From Papiliotrema nemorosa (taxonomy: Eukaryota; Basidiomycota; Tremellomycetes; Tremellales; Rhynchogastremaceae): DNA of 64,000 bases. Position numbers and translations under genes: made by a program. Location of the stretch: the NCBI GenBank assembly GCA_032158125.1, contig JASKOT010000004.1, positions 496,001 to 560,000 of the forward strand, written 5' to 3'. This document shows, piece by piece, positions 33,125 through 44,271 of the stretch (its first letter is position 1; every line of letters begins with the position of its first letter). The notes under the pieces are model-generated. The model was not told where the DNA came from and ran no database searches. It saw nothing but the letters and a program-made list of their open reading frames with translations.

Positions 33125-34632
33125 TCATTCGTCCCGGATTGGAGCTGGACCGAGGATACGCTCGTTCTGAAAGATCAGTACGAGTACGAAAAACTCGCCA
33201 CAGCAGAGCCACCAACTCACCTCGAGACGTTCACGCTCCTTGACACCCTTCTTCTTCTTCTTGGCCTCGGAAACGAGCATGCCCTGTTCCTCGAGAAGAG
33301 AAGCAAACGTGTCATTCTCCTTCATTTCCAGGACCTGGTGATAGCTACCGATCGGTTTGCCGTCGAGGACGAGCTGAGGCAATTCTTCGGTTCCCAAGAT
33401 TCTGGCGACAAGAGGGATGAATGTTCGGTGATCTCGACGTTGGTCGACATCAATGATCAATGGCGCTGGAGTAATCTTGTACTCCGCCAACATTCTTTTC
33501 ACTTCTCGGTGCCATGGGTCTCGCATCTTGCCCATCAAGACCAGCGGGTAGATGGTGTTGACCTCGCTGACGAGCAAGTCCAGATCCTCTCGGGCGCCCG
33601 AACGAGTAGGATCAAAGTCGAGAACCACACTTGGGTCGAGTGGGAGGGAAGGATCAACGTGAGGTAGAGCATTCGCAGTGGTAGACGTGACAAACTGACC
33701 ATCAGTATCTCTCTCGCTACAGGCAACAATCCGACTCACAGCAATCAGCGCGGCAAACTCTTCTCGCGAGTTTTCAAATGTCAAAGGCGGTCCAGCAACG
33801 GCAGAGTGAGCTGCTTGCATGGCTTGCTCGGCAAGTTGTGCAATATAGACTTGTCGGTTGGCTTCTCGGTTCTCCAACATTTGTGCTTGTCGACGACTGA
33901 GAGCAGAGGCTTGTTGCTGCGAATAGGTCTCTAGTTGACGTTTATTCACTATCGAGTTGTTCAACCATACGAGCCCGAAAATGAAAGCGCAAACGCAAAA
34001 GACGAGCACAGGTCGGTGTCTCCTTGGAACTCTGATGCGCGACAATGGCAGTCGGGCATAGCCTCGACTGTAGGGGTTACTGATAGGGTGAGTCTTGCCC
34101 TGCATCATCAGCTATTGCCGATACTAAAGACAGCTAGACTCACTTTGGGGAATCGGATAGCCTCTGAACTCTCGATAGGGTGTCCCTTTGGCGTCGTAGG
34201 CGGTGACGCGAGCTCCATCACGTTGTCCTTGTCGCGAGCGATCTCGAGTTGCATCTTGTTTCGCAAAGGATGGTGGGGCGGTAATAAGGGAAAGGAGTGT
34301 CGGGGACCCAACGATGCGGCAGTGTTACCATTTGTCACCCCAGAAGTGTATGGATCAGGAGATGTCGCCATGGAGGCCAACAAAGAGTGGTCAGATTTGA
34401 GGTTGGACGCGTCCACGCTGCCAAAGTATGGACCACCATATATAGAGTTACCATCAGTCGAATCTGGCGTTCTGAGCGAGGTACTGGAGGGTGACAAATC
34501 GGTTGGAGTCTCTGGGAGGAGGGGAGGTCGGGTCAAAGGAGAAGATGGCGAAGGAGGGGCGCTGAACCCGGGCCAGCGGGGAGACGAGGTACCGTCTGAC
34601 GAGGTATTGATAGTCGGAATGGTAGGAGACAT
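33125..34632 (-). CDS. Membrane-anchored glutaredoxin-like protein lacking the active-site Cys
   Basis: Four exons (34632-34144, 34099-33740, 33694-33221, 33166-33125) give 454 residues. The N-terminal 185 residues are disordered and Ser/Pro-rich. One membrane segment follows (VLVFCVCAFIFGLVW, near residue 200), then a helical linker and a thioredoxin-fold domain. The fold is that of type-II anchored glutaredoxins such as yeast Grx6/Grx7. The strand YPLVLMGKMRDPWHREVK aligns with the CPYC/CSYS segment but has no cysteine, while the later LPQLVLDGKPIG keeps the cis-Pro loop. It should face the secretory lumen. Redox activity through the usual Cys seems impossible, so a binding or Fe-S-independent role is more likely. 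Introns 33695-33739 (45 nt) and 33167-33220 (54 nt) have no in-frame stop. Confidence 0.8.
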
Positions 34633-37297
34633 GGTGAGGCAGAGGAACCCCGAGGGGATGGTCAAGTAGAAGAGAATGGGAGGAGTGGAAGATGAGCTGG
34701 TCGAGCAGTCTAGAGCTTCTTATCTAGTCAGCATGAAAAATCGGCGACGAGAAATGGGGGGACGTTGGGTCGTGGAGTGATGAGATGATGGTGTGAGACG
34801 GTCAAACTTACTCCTTGACACGCGGGGGACAATCTAAGATCTATTCTAGGGTATCAAATGTCCCTCGATACACACGCAGAAAGCCGAACCGAAGAAAGGA
34901 CGAGGGATCAAGGTCGAGAACCTAGGGGCGTGATTGATCCTTGACACCAAAGCTCTCTACACTACGAGTCCCGGACTGAGACTTTTTCCGACTGTGATTG
35001 TCCCTCCTGAAGTAGAGGGCGTCTACACAGAATTGCGTCTCGCACTGGCTGGCAAAGATCTTCTCTACGAGGCAGGTCGGTGTATCACCCGACAATCTCT
35101 GTCACAAAGAGTTTCACTGGTGATCGGCGAGGTGGTCAGAGCGTCGATCAGATCTCGATATGGCCTGGAATGCTTTCCCACACTTGTAGGGTTTGTCGTT
35201 GTCCGATTGATGGCTGTCGAGTCGTGCCGAAAGATCTATAGGGAGCGTATTCGAGGGGACCAACAAATGTCAAAGACGGGGGACCGGGGATGACTTGGTG
35301 ATGCGGGTATATATAACACCCTCTTCCAGCTGTTTGAAGCACAAACACGACAGACCAACGAGCTCGAGGAAAACGTTTACGACGACTACAAGCCAGTCGA
35401 GAGCACAAGATACCGCCGATGCCACCCCCTGCTGCTCGGAATAACCCTAGGGAATGGGTGGGATACCGTAATCTGCAAAATGACACGAGACGTCCGTAAA
35501 AACGTGGAGAAGCTTTGGTGGTGTTGGTGGCTTCTGAGACGCTTGCCATCTTTTTTGCATGCCATAAGCACCCATCAGGTAGTGTGGGTTTTTCGTATGG
35601 GATCTAGAATTAGTGGGATGACCGGAGAGTTGGGCCGTGTCTTCCTCGGGACTGACGAACTCGACCAGAGCCAGGGCTAGTGAGGGAAAAGGTAACGGTG
35701 CAAAGGTGCCCGAAGATACAGCTTCACCTCTGCGCAGAATTTGACTGGCACAGGCGGGAATGGACAGGAGGGATCCAAGCAGACATGAGCGAAGGACGGG
35801 GCATGAAGCGAGAGCGGTGGGTGCGACAGGTAACATAATTTTGCAGATTCCCACTGGGCTTTGTGGCTTGAAATATCAAGCTTGTCCTGTCTCGTGGAAC
35901 AGCCCACCCTGATGTCACGGCAAAGTTCATTCCTGCACATCTGTACCGAATAAGAAAGGCGTCAGCAACTACTGCCTCACTTTCCTCGCCTCGTGAAACC
36001 TTGTCAAAAGGCACTCTGAAGGAGAAGTCTGATTCCCACGTTTTCCAACGCCGAGCGTCCGATGCAGATGCTGCATCTCTAGCGGTCAGACGCTCTCTTA
36101 CATGCAGCATCGTTACAACACTCCACCAAGGCCGTACGTTGATGTCATCAAGCTAGTGCAACGGGAAGCCCAGTCTTAGCGGGACCACGTCTCCTAGACT
36201 GAGCGTCACAACGATCCCACAGGGTGGTAGGTGCATTCGGTCAAACCACCGACCTTGCGAAAAAAGAAAAACGGTACCTCACGAGGCGCTCAGGTGAAAC
36301 CCGGATGCGAGCCTGTTTCTCGTATGGTTGTCGTCTACTTGTCCGGTGGTCTCGGAACGTCCCAGATAATCCGGTCTTAGGAATCTGTGGCGATAGGGGG
36401 TTTTCGGGGGAATGCAATTACCCGATGAGCTATGTAATATTGCTCGCGTGGAGACAACGTGCTCAGGCTCGCGGCAACAGATCCGCTTCAGGCGAAGTGG
36501 TTCATCTGGGCTGCATGTTTCGACGTGCCGTCGACGTGACTTTCGCCTCGAGCTATGCATGGAGACGCCCGACAAGGCGCATGTCTCGAGATGGTGTTTT
36601 CGTCGTCGTAACCACCTCACAAGCTCCGTCGGAGACGGCCATAAACTTGGCTAGAAATCGTCCGGACGAGATATGTGCACGTGAACTTTGGCAAGGCTCC
36701 TGACGCAGAGTTTGACAAGGCACCAGACTGCAGTGCCTGAAGTTGCCGATCACAATTCGGTTGCGTGTCAAGGGTCTTACTGAATGCTTCGGGAGACAGA
36801 TTCCGACATAGTCGCTGCGATCTACGCGATGCGCGATATACCCAACCCTGAAATCTTTACAGTTCTACGAGTTTTCTGCTCAAGTTTTCACCCCGACTAC
36901 CAGCTACGATCGCTTGTCCAGCCCGCGTTTTCCACTTGACGGGCACGGACTGGGATTCCTGTCCGAGGTCACCACCACGGGTCTCGTTCACCCGTGTCGG
37001 GTTTTTTCATTGGACGGGCTCAAGCAGCCTACAAGCAAATAAGTCACGTGATTTGCCATATCTTCAATCCAGTAAGAACCCGCGGTAATACTCCGTAGAT
37101 CATTTCTGTATAGTACAGCTCACTCAGACTCGTTAAACCCAGGCGGTTTGCAGCATAGACCAGAAGGCAGCGAGCTTGTAGGCGGTGTTCGCCGTTTGCC
37201 ACTAAAGGGAGGGTCAGCTTAACGTTGACGCCACTCAGCGCTCCTTCCCACTGTCTGATGCAAGTTCACCCATACATACCTCCATACACCTAGCAAG
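34633..37297. other. Gene-poor stretch
   Basis: About 2.7 kb holds no gene I can support. The best candidate is a minus-strand open frame at 35447-35836 (about 129 codons, starting MLPVAPTALAS) without recognisable domain. A 7-bp hairpin (CACGGGT/ACCCGTG) lies near 36970, and a palindromic CACGTG box near 37045. The last 100 bp are the leader of the acidic-protein gene, a typical pyrimidine/ACC-rich context before the ATG. Confidence 0.5.
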
Positions 37298-40200
37298 ATG
37301 GATCTTGACATTGATCATACGGCAGAGGAAGATACAATGACGATAGACGATGACCATCCACATTCCCCGCGACAAGATCAAGATGGAGACGCAGTCATGG
37401 ATGGCGAGACGGACGCTCTAGCGGCGGAAGAAGTCGACATTGCCGAAGACGAGGAACTCGAGGTGGAATATGCACACGAAGACGAAGGCGACCATATGGA
37501 CGCTGAGGATACACCGCCGGTGAAGGAACACATTGTGTCGCCCTTCGGCGCGGTTGCAGAGAACATGGGCAGAAACGTGGATCCTTTCAGTCAATTGGAT
37601 CATCGCCCCTCTTTTCATGCGATGCAACATGTCGATTCACCTGTAGACGCTCAAGCTGGACCGTCGACTGCAAGTGCTCCTGCTCAACCGGCTAAACAGA
37701 ACGAAGGAGATAATATAGATACGATACATCCCGAGGTCAGCGCAGAGCAACCAGCAGGTCATATTCAAGATCAAGCAGAAGGCGACGAAGAGCATTACGA
37801 GGAGTACGAAGAGGAACACCATCACATTGAAGGAGAGGAAGACGAGCACGGAGAAGAAGATCAAGAAGAGGCAGAAGGTGACGAGGGGTTTTACGAAGAC
37901 TACGAAGAACACGAAGCAGGTGAAGATTACATAGGGGATCAACCAGGAGGGCCGGAAGAATCAGAGGTAGACGAAGGGGCACATCCGGGAGATGATCGCG
38001 AGGATCACAAGCCGGTTGCCGCAGAGACTTCGAGTCGTACCGATCAGGAAGCGGGAAGCCCGAAAGAAGCCCAAAACGAAGGCGGACAACCCGAAACACA
38101 AGCAGAGCGTGCAAAGGATCCTCCTGTCGAATCTTCGATCTCAGAACCAACCCCTGCAGTAACAATCCCTGCTGTATCCTCACCTCCTTTGGTTGCATCA
38201 CCATCTGCGAATCCTTCATCAGTCACACCTGCGGCACCTGAGATAGACGAGACCGAAGAGCACGAAGAAGAGCACGAAGAGGAATTTACCCTTGAGATTG
38301 CCGAAGTGGACGAGGACGACATGGAAGACTACCCCACGGATATCCACTCTATGCCTGCGGTCATACTCCACCTGCCGAAGCTAGGCGCGAGAAGTTTGTT
38401 CCTGCCTCTTCCCGATGGATCAAAGCTACCTGTCTGGCTTTCTGGACGACTAGAACAGCTGGGTGAATCGAGTCTGAGCGACATTTGGTCTGCTATCAAA
38501 GAAGAGATGGCAAAGGAGAAATTGATCGAGTCCGGGGAGATGATTATCACGGAGAGGCAGATGGAGTTGAAGATGGGAGAAGTGAGTTTCTTGTAGGTGA
38601 CAACATTGACGTGCAGGATGATGTGAATCTGCAATCCATCACACTACTCGAATTCGCACAAGTCCATTACGGGTGTGGACTGCCAAATCCCATTCAACTA
38701 TACATTTCATTCGAGCCGCATAGGTTCATCACCCGGTTCAACGCCATTCAGCAAGAAGTACAGGCTCAATTACAAGAAGAGAATGAGGATGCAGAGGAAA
38801 TTTATATCGACGAGGGAGAGCATGACGATGATGCTGGGGAGGAAGACGAGAGCAAGGTGGAGATGAGCGACGTTCAAGATGATGTTCTAGATAGCCAGGA
38901 CGATCAGGAGAGGAAGAGAGAAGAGTATCTGAGGCAGAAGAGGGGGCGAGGGGGCGACGGTGAGTCTCTCCATCGAGTCATATACTCTTGGCTGATCTTC
39001 AGCCCCAGCAGAACGCGGCTCAACTCGGCCACGACCGGCTCCTGTTGAGAGTGAACATCCCAATGCTGATTGGGCCAATGCTCGACGTGAGTACTCGACA
39101 CGCCGTGGGAATGAGCTGACGCGCAGCGATCGCGCCCATGCACATCAACGGAAATAGAATCTTTGCACCCCGGCGTTCAGAAGAGCCAGAAGAAGCTGTT
39201 TCCGAGCCTCATCCCGCAGATATTGAAGTCGACAAGGAGACGGCGCCGACAGTTGCAGCAAAAGCAGACAACCCTGAGATAATTACTGTGCCGCCACCTC
39301 CATCTGGTTAGTCGAGGTCGAGACTCTGTGTCGTCATCGCTGATCCTTTGTATAGGTCGACATATTCTGGAGGAAGAGGCAGAAAGGAAGGACGATGGTG
39401 AAGTCAGTGAGGGTGGCAAGGAAAGATCTGGTGCGTTTGTCTTTCTTATCCTGTTGATCGTCACTTACCCAGCAGCCGACGACAAAGACACGGTTGAATC
39501 TACAGAGACAAACATGACAGAAGAAGAATATTTCGAGCGCAGGGTCGACAAGAAAGTCCCAGGCGATGAAGATGGGATCGTGGTACCTGCCGACGAGGTG
39601 GCGTTACTGTACAATGGCGACAAGTCTACAAATGTTGAGACGCCGCTGAGAACGTCCGTCGAGACCATCGAGCCAACTGAGGATCCACTCGTCACTCCCC
39701 TGGACTCGGCTGCCGTCTCTGCGGTTCCGGGAGAGACAGTATACAAATCGGTCGAACGAAAGGTCACCGAGGACGGTCTGACGACCTTGCATGAAAAATA
39801 CGAGACGAGCTCCGGGGATACCGAATATCCGACAGACGGCCCTGTTTTCGACGACGACGAAGCGATTGATCTCTCCACGGGTGATCTCACCCCGGCGGCC
39901 AGTATGCAAAGGGCCGCTGAGCAAGCTGCAGAAGCCCAAGCCCTCGCCGCGAGGTCCGCCGAGATCAGCGGCGAAGTAGTTGAAGGCATTTCCAATGGAG
40001 AAGATTTCGACGATGAAGGATATTCCGATCCCGTCACCGACGCAAAGGTGGCATTGGCGGAACGCGTTGTTGAAGAGAAAGAAGCTGCCCTCGCCCAGGC
40101 ACATGCGGAGGCTGTGCAGGCAGACTTGGACGCCGAATCGGTAAGATTGGTAGATGACATTGACGCCATTGCCGATCGAGCCGTTGCCGACTCCTTGCTT

Positions 40201-40817
40201 GGTACGTGATTCACCAAGGAAAGACGGCTGCAAAACGCTGACCTGCCAGAAAGTCCTGCCATTTCACCAGCTGCTTCGACGCTAGGCGACGATGAGATTG
40301 TCCCGGCAGACGTGACTGACGACACACCCATTTCTGCTTCGGATCAACCCTCTTCGCTATATGATACCACGACCACAAAGGAGACCACTCTGACGTATCT
40401 CGACGATGATGGAGATGTCGTTCCTGACAGTCTCCTGTCTCCGCGTCAGAAACGTCAGCTCGATATTGATCGGGATTATGCGGACGCCCGCGGTGTGCCT
40501 CTTGAGGACGTCGAGAGTGAGACCGCTTCGAAGAGATCTCGAATCGAATGGTACGCTCTCTTCTGGACTGTCAACTGTTATGGGGAAGTTGCTGATGTCC
40601 CAGATCTCATCGTTGTCCTTGCGTTTCGAATCATCTCACTCTCTTTGCCTCCTTGCCACGTCTCCTCATGATTACTATATACGACCTTATAATCGACATA
40701 CTAACGACTTTTTCGCGCGCCAGCATTCAAGATGCCTCGAGTGCTCTATTGAACCAAACGGGCGTGAATAACGACTTCGAACGGATTGCAATCATCAAGC
40801 TTCGCCCTTACGCGTGA
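37298..40817 (+). CDS. Large acidic protein of unknown function
   Basis: Eight exons (37298-38581, 38617-38959, 39003-39086, 39127-39306, 39356-39430, 39476-40201, 40250-40550, 40724-40817) give 1028 residues in a closed frame. Residues 1-360 are extremely acidic (Glu/Asp runs such as HYEEYEEEHHH). Next comes an ordered-looking block, roughly residues 350-480, with VILHLPKLGARSLFLPLPDG, LSGRLEQLGESSLSDIW and LQSITLLEFAQVHYGCG. This is the only segment likely to be a folded domain. A second acidic half holds Ala/Glu-rich helices (AALAQAHAEAVQADLDAE). The C-terminus carries ASKRSRIEW and ends KLRPYA. I do not recognise a family. Composition suggests a nuclear or chromatin/histone-binding protein, which is inference only. 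Confidence 0.75.
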
Positions 40818-41255
40818 ATATCAAGGTGAGTGAAGGGCCGTTTCCACTGACCCCTTTTTTTTGCTGTTTCTTTTGCTTTGTGACTGTTTGAGGTGGCCTT
40901 TGCCCCGAAAGGAAGTGAAGACCGTGTTGGGAAACCATTACCGTTCTCGCGTCCTTGTGGGGGATGGGTGTTGTACGTATTTGAACAACGAGTCTCTGCT
41001 GTCATGCATTGTGAATACGCTACACGGCACAGAATTACTATCCGAGCTGCCGAGTCCTGCCTGAGTCTGGGTCGACAGGCATTGGAGTAGATCAGGTGCG
41101 GATGATGTGCGAATACATACATGATGATACAGTAGAGTAACACCGGGAATCTACTGTACTATCACGCTGAAATCTCGTCAAACTAAGCCATCGTGTCCCG
41201 CAACTGATGCTCTCGACCCTGCTTTTTGAAATATTTCGGAGTCATGCTTGATGGC
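40818..41255. other. Convergent intergenic gap
   Basis: The 438-bp gap lies between the 3' ends of a + and a - gene. Short open frames are present but unconvincing; it should hold two 3' untranslated regions and terminators. Confidence 0.4.
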
Positions 41256-42901
41256 TTAGCAATCGTGTACTGGGCTGGGTGAGGGATGTCCCGCAGCCAT
41301 CTCGACAGCGACCAATCCTGGCTGCTGGATCTTACCCATTTTGCAATCTGTCGGATCCATGAGATCCTTGGGTGAGTTAGAAACGCCGTCTCCGTCAACA
41401 GCCTCCATCTCCCCTTCGGGAACAGGTCTCATTTGAGGTCGATGGATCCATACAATCCCGCCGTCTTTCATACACTCGATCAAGGCCGAATTCTGCGCGT
41501 CGGCCTGCAAGTAAGCCTGACAGTGATTTCACGGACACTCTATCACTGACTCGGAGCAGAGTGAGGTCCCCCGTCCATCGTTTGACGCCTCCTAATGCGA
41601 AAGCAGCTTGGATGTACTCTCGCGAATAACGGTTCTTGGGCAAGGTCGAGAATAGTTTGTGCTCCTTGATGGCGGGATGAGAAGGTGGCAAGATCAAAGT
41701 GAGATGTGCTACATGTGCCATATCTCTTGTCAGCCCCCGGTATCTAGCGTTTAGCCTCACCGCCATATTGATCTTTTTGTCTTGCATAGTCCCACTTGAT
41801 GATAGGTTGCTTTGAAGCGGGTAGAGCGTGAATGGTGGAATTCCATACCCTTGCCGGATGTTCCAGTGCCAGTGGCGGGAGAGAAGGATCAAGAGTGACA
41901 TGATGGAGTCGTCGCATCGGGAGATCGCATCCCGCCTCCGTTTGGGTGATCTTGAAAAGGTCATTGATCCCTTGTGTACGATGCGCACCTATGACTCCCG
42001 CTCCGATGGCTTGCCCACCTAAGACATGATGGCCGTGATTGTTTCGCGTGAGGCCGCTTCCCATCCTGGGCAATACCATTCCGGTAGAGACAGAGGTTTG
42101 CTGAACGACGAATGGGGGGGAGGTGGAATAAGCCACAGGGTCATCGACACTGACGTCGGAGTGCTCGACGATATCTGTATTCACCACGTGTGGCTGTGCC
42201 ATTGAGGTAGGCTCTTCCAGCGCATCATCTTCCAGGATGTGATTATTGGTCTGTTCCCAAAGTTCAGTCTGATCTCGCCATCCACCCTCCCTCACTCCTC
42301 TTCTCCATCCTGGTGGACCATCATACTCCTTCTCGTAAGCGTGTTTGAGCATCCTGTTGGCCATCCATTCTGAAGAGGGAAGAGCGAGGATGAAAGGTTC
42401 TTGGACTTGGGCGATACTACCTGCTCGTTCGTGATCTTCTTCCTCTTGTTGCTCTGGCTTCCGCGAATGCTCTTGCGCTCCTGCAACGTCCAACGGGAGT
42501 TCATTCTGAAGCTCAGACTCAGCTTCACCGTCCCCTGACGCGGGGTCGAGTAACGCTCTTAAAAGATTGGCGGCTGATTGGTTCTCATCGTTGGAATGGG
42601 CCCTGACGCCGACCACAGAGGTATCCTGGTTCATCTTCTTCATGGGTCGAGCAGGACCTGAGAAAATCTTGACCCTCTTGAGGCCTCTATGACGATATCG
42701 AGAAGAGGGAGTGGGAATCTTGTCAGCTGATGGGGCTGTCTGGGCGGAAAAGCCGTTTTGGGGAGTCGGCGCATTTGAGCTTGATGAGGGGGGACCTGGA
42801 AGAAGAAGACTGTCAGTCATGGCAGTCTTGAGAGGCGAGCTGGAGAGTGAGTAGAGCTGTGGAGTGATGAGGGATAGTAGGCGAGAACCCCTCCTTCTCA
42901 T
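41256..42901 (-). CDS. Uncharacterised protein
   Basis: Three exons (42901-41761, 41723-41551, 41516-41256) give 524 residues. The first 30 residues are Arg/Ser/Leu-rich (MRRRGSRLLSLITPQLYS) and could be a mitochondrial presequence; a second in-frame Met at 42820 would remove them. The middle is acidic and low in complexity, but has ordered patches such as LPSSEWMANRMLKHAYEKEY and PPGWRRGVREGGW. The C-terminal part (LTLILPPSHPAIKEHKLFS, then REYIQAAFALGGVKRWTGD and SALIECMKDGGIVWIH) looks like a small folded domain split by both introns. I do not recognise it. The introns are well formed (GTGAGG and GTCAGT donors). Confidence 0.65.
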
Positions 42902-43330
42902 ATCGGAGTGCAGCAGAGGTCTGTGCTTTGTACCCCACGATGCGCACAGACATCTCGGAAAGCTGCGCCCCTTGTCTCAACGAGAGTGTGAATGCCTTAG
43001 TGTAGCTCTTCGAGACCCTCGAATGTCCCCCTGTCCCCCTTCCTGCATGATCATGGCATTACAGACGGACGATAAGCACAACCTCAATCGCCAGATGGAG
43101 TGCACAATGCCTAGCCTACAAAAGATCGCCGAAGATCGAGATGCCGAGAAGTGAGTGTCATTCACCGCCTCCTTTTACCCCACATTTACCCCGCACTCTT
43201 CCCTAATGACGTACCTTTGGTGCATCGCAGCAGCAGTGCCAAGACTGATCCATTTGCCACTCATCTCTTGGAACATAAAGACCATCTTGCATCGAAGCTC
43301 TCGACTTCTCGTTGAACACTCATTCTAGCC
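42902..43330. promoter_or_regulatory. Divergent promoter
   Basis: The 429-bp gap between head-to-head genes has no supportable ORF and is the shared promoter of the uncharacterised protein (-) and the RCR-like protein (+). Confidence 0.45.
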
Positions 43331-44135
43331 ATGTCCATAGCTCTCATCTCATTATTACCCCTCTTCACCGTCCTCTTTGCTTCCCCTGTCAAAGCCGATA
43401 CGTATTGCAGAGATCGATATGGTGGGTTTCTCATTTCCCTACTCGTCAGGTCGAGTCGTAACTAACACCGTTTAGGTCGAGTTTACCGATGCTCGGGATT
43501 AAGTTATGGAGCGCGAATCGGTATTGGAATCGGTGTGGCGGCCGCTGTACTGCTCATCTTTGGCTTGTGTGGTTTTTGGCGACGTCGGTAAGTACATGTT
43601 CATGTTCATCCTCCCAGCTATGCGCTTCTCCTTAATACACCTTCTTCTCCCAATAGCATTGATCTAACACGCCAGACAAATCCGCAACCAGTTCTCAAAG
43701 TATCGGCCTCCGGCATTGCCTTACCATAACAACAACAACAATAACAACAGCAACAACCCTTACGCCAACAACCCACCTCCCCCGGCTGCTGGGACCTATT
43801 ACGCTGGACAAAATACCAACTGGAACCAAAACTCTTACGGCAATAATGTCGCGCCCCCCTCTCAAACTTATCAACCCTCCATGGCGGGCCAGTACAAGGC
43901 TCCAAACTCTCAAGAGAACCATGAACATGGATATGAGTGGGAGCAGGCCCGTGAGCAGGAAAGGCTTGAGCGGGAACAAGGGAACAATGCCAATGCTCCT
44001 CCAGGTTACGACATTGCCAACTCTGGTGCGTGCTTTCACATCGAATGATATCTCAAATGCTGATTTGCAGCGCAAAACACCGGAACCCAAAGCGGATATG
44101 CTCCACCTCCGGGTGCTCCGCCTGCCAAGCGGTAA
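43331..44135 (+). CDS. Single-pass membrane protein, RCR-like
   Basis: Four exons (43331-43421, 43476-43587, 43676-44025, 44071-44135) give 205 residues. A signal peptide (MSISLPLF-like, residues 1-22) precedes a short Cys-containing ectodomain (CRDRYGRVYRCSG). One membrane helix follows (IGIGIGVAAAVLLIFGLCGFW), then an Arg stop-transfer and a cytosolic tail rich in Asn, Pro, Tyr and Gln. The tail contains a run of seven Asn, PP and PPGY-type motifs that could bind WW domains. This layout (short Cys-containing lumenal part, helix, RRRR, PPxY-like tail) fits the Rcr1/Rcr2 family linked to chitin deposition and cargo sorting. The match is by architecture, so the name is tentative. Confidence 0.6.
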
Positions 44136-44271
44136 AGAGTGAGCGATGTGTAGGGGACTGAAATCGAAGTATAATAGCGAATAGGCATAGAGTGCAATCA
44201 GACGAGTGAGGATCTTATATATGCGTGATTCGTTGTCGATGCATCAATACGTTTGAATAAGAATGTGTTCC

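Noticed and set aside
35447..35836. Minus-strand open frame starting MLPVAPTALAS
   Set aside because: Could be a small protein, but no domain, intron support or targeting signal convinced me; noted in the gene-poor feature instead.
36224..36703. + strand open frame of about 159 codons
   Set aside because: Other frames over the same DNA are equally open and no conserved motif is present.
36960..36985. Inverted repeat CACGGGT...ACCCGTG as a terminator or transposon end
   Set aside because: A 7-bp stem is too short and isolated; no second end or target-site duplication found.
37637..38219. Minus-strand hydrophobic frames resembling membrane proteins
   Set aside because: Same effect: antisense of acidic repeats (GAA/GAG become TTC/CTC).
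39465..40331. Long minus-strand open frame (about 288 codons, Ser/Thr-rich)
   Set aside because: Antisense of the acidic protein. Glu/Asp codons read backwards give Ser/Leu/Phe-rich sequence; there is no start context or domain.
43726..43760. AAC/AAT repeat as a mobile-element or microsatellite expansion
   Set aside because: It encodes the Asn run of the RCR-like protein in frame; low-complexity coding repeat only.
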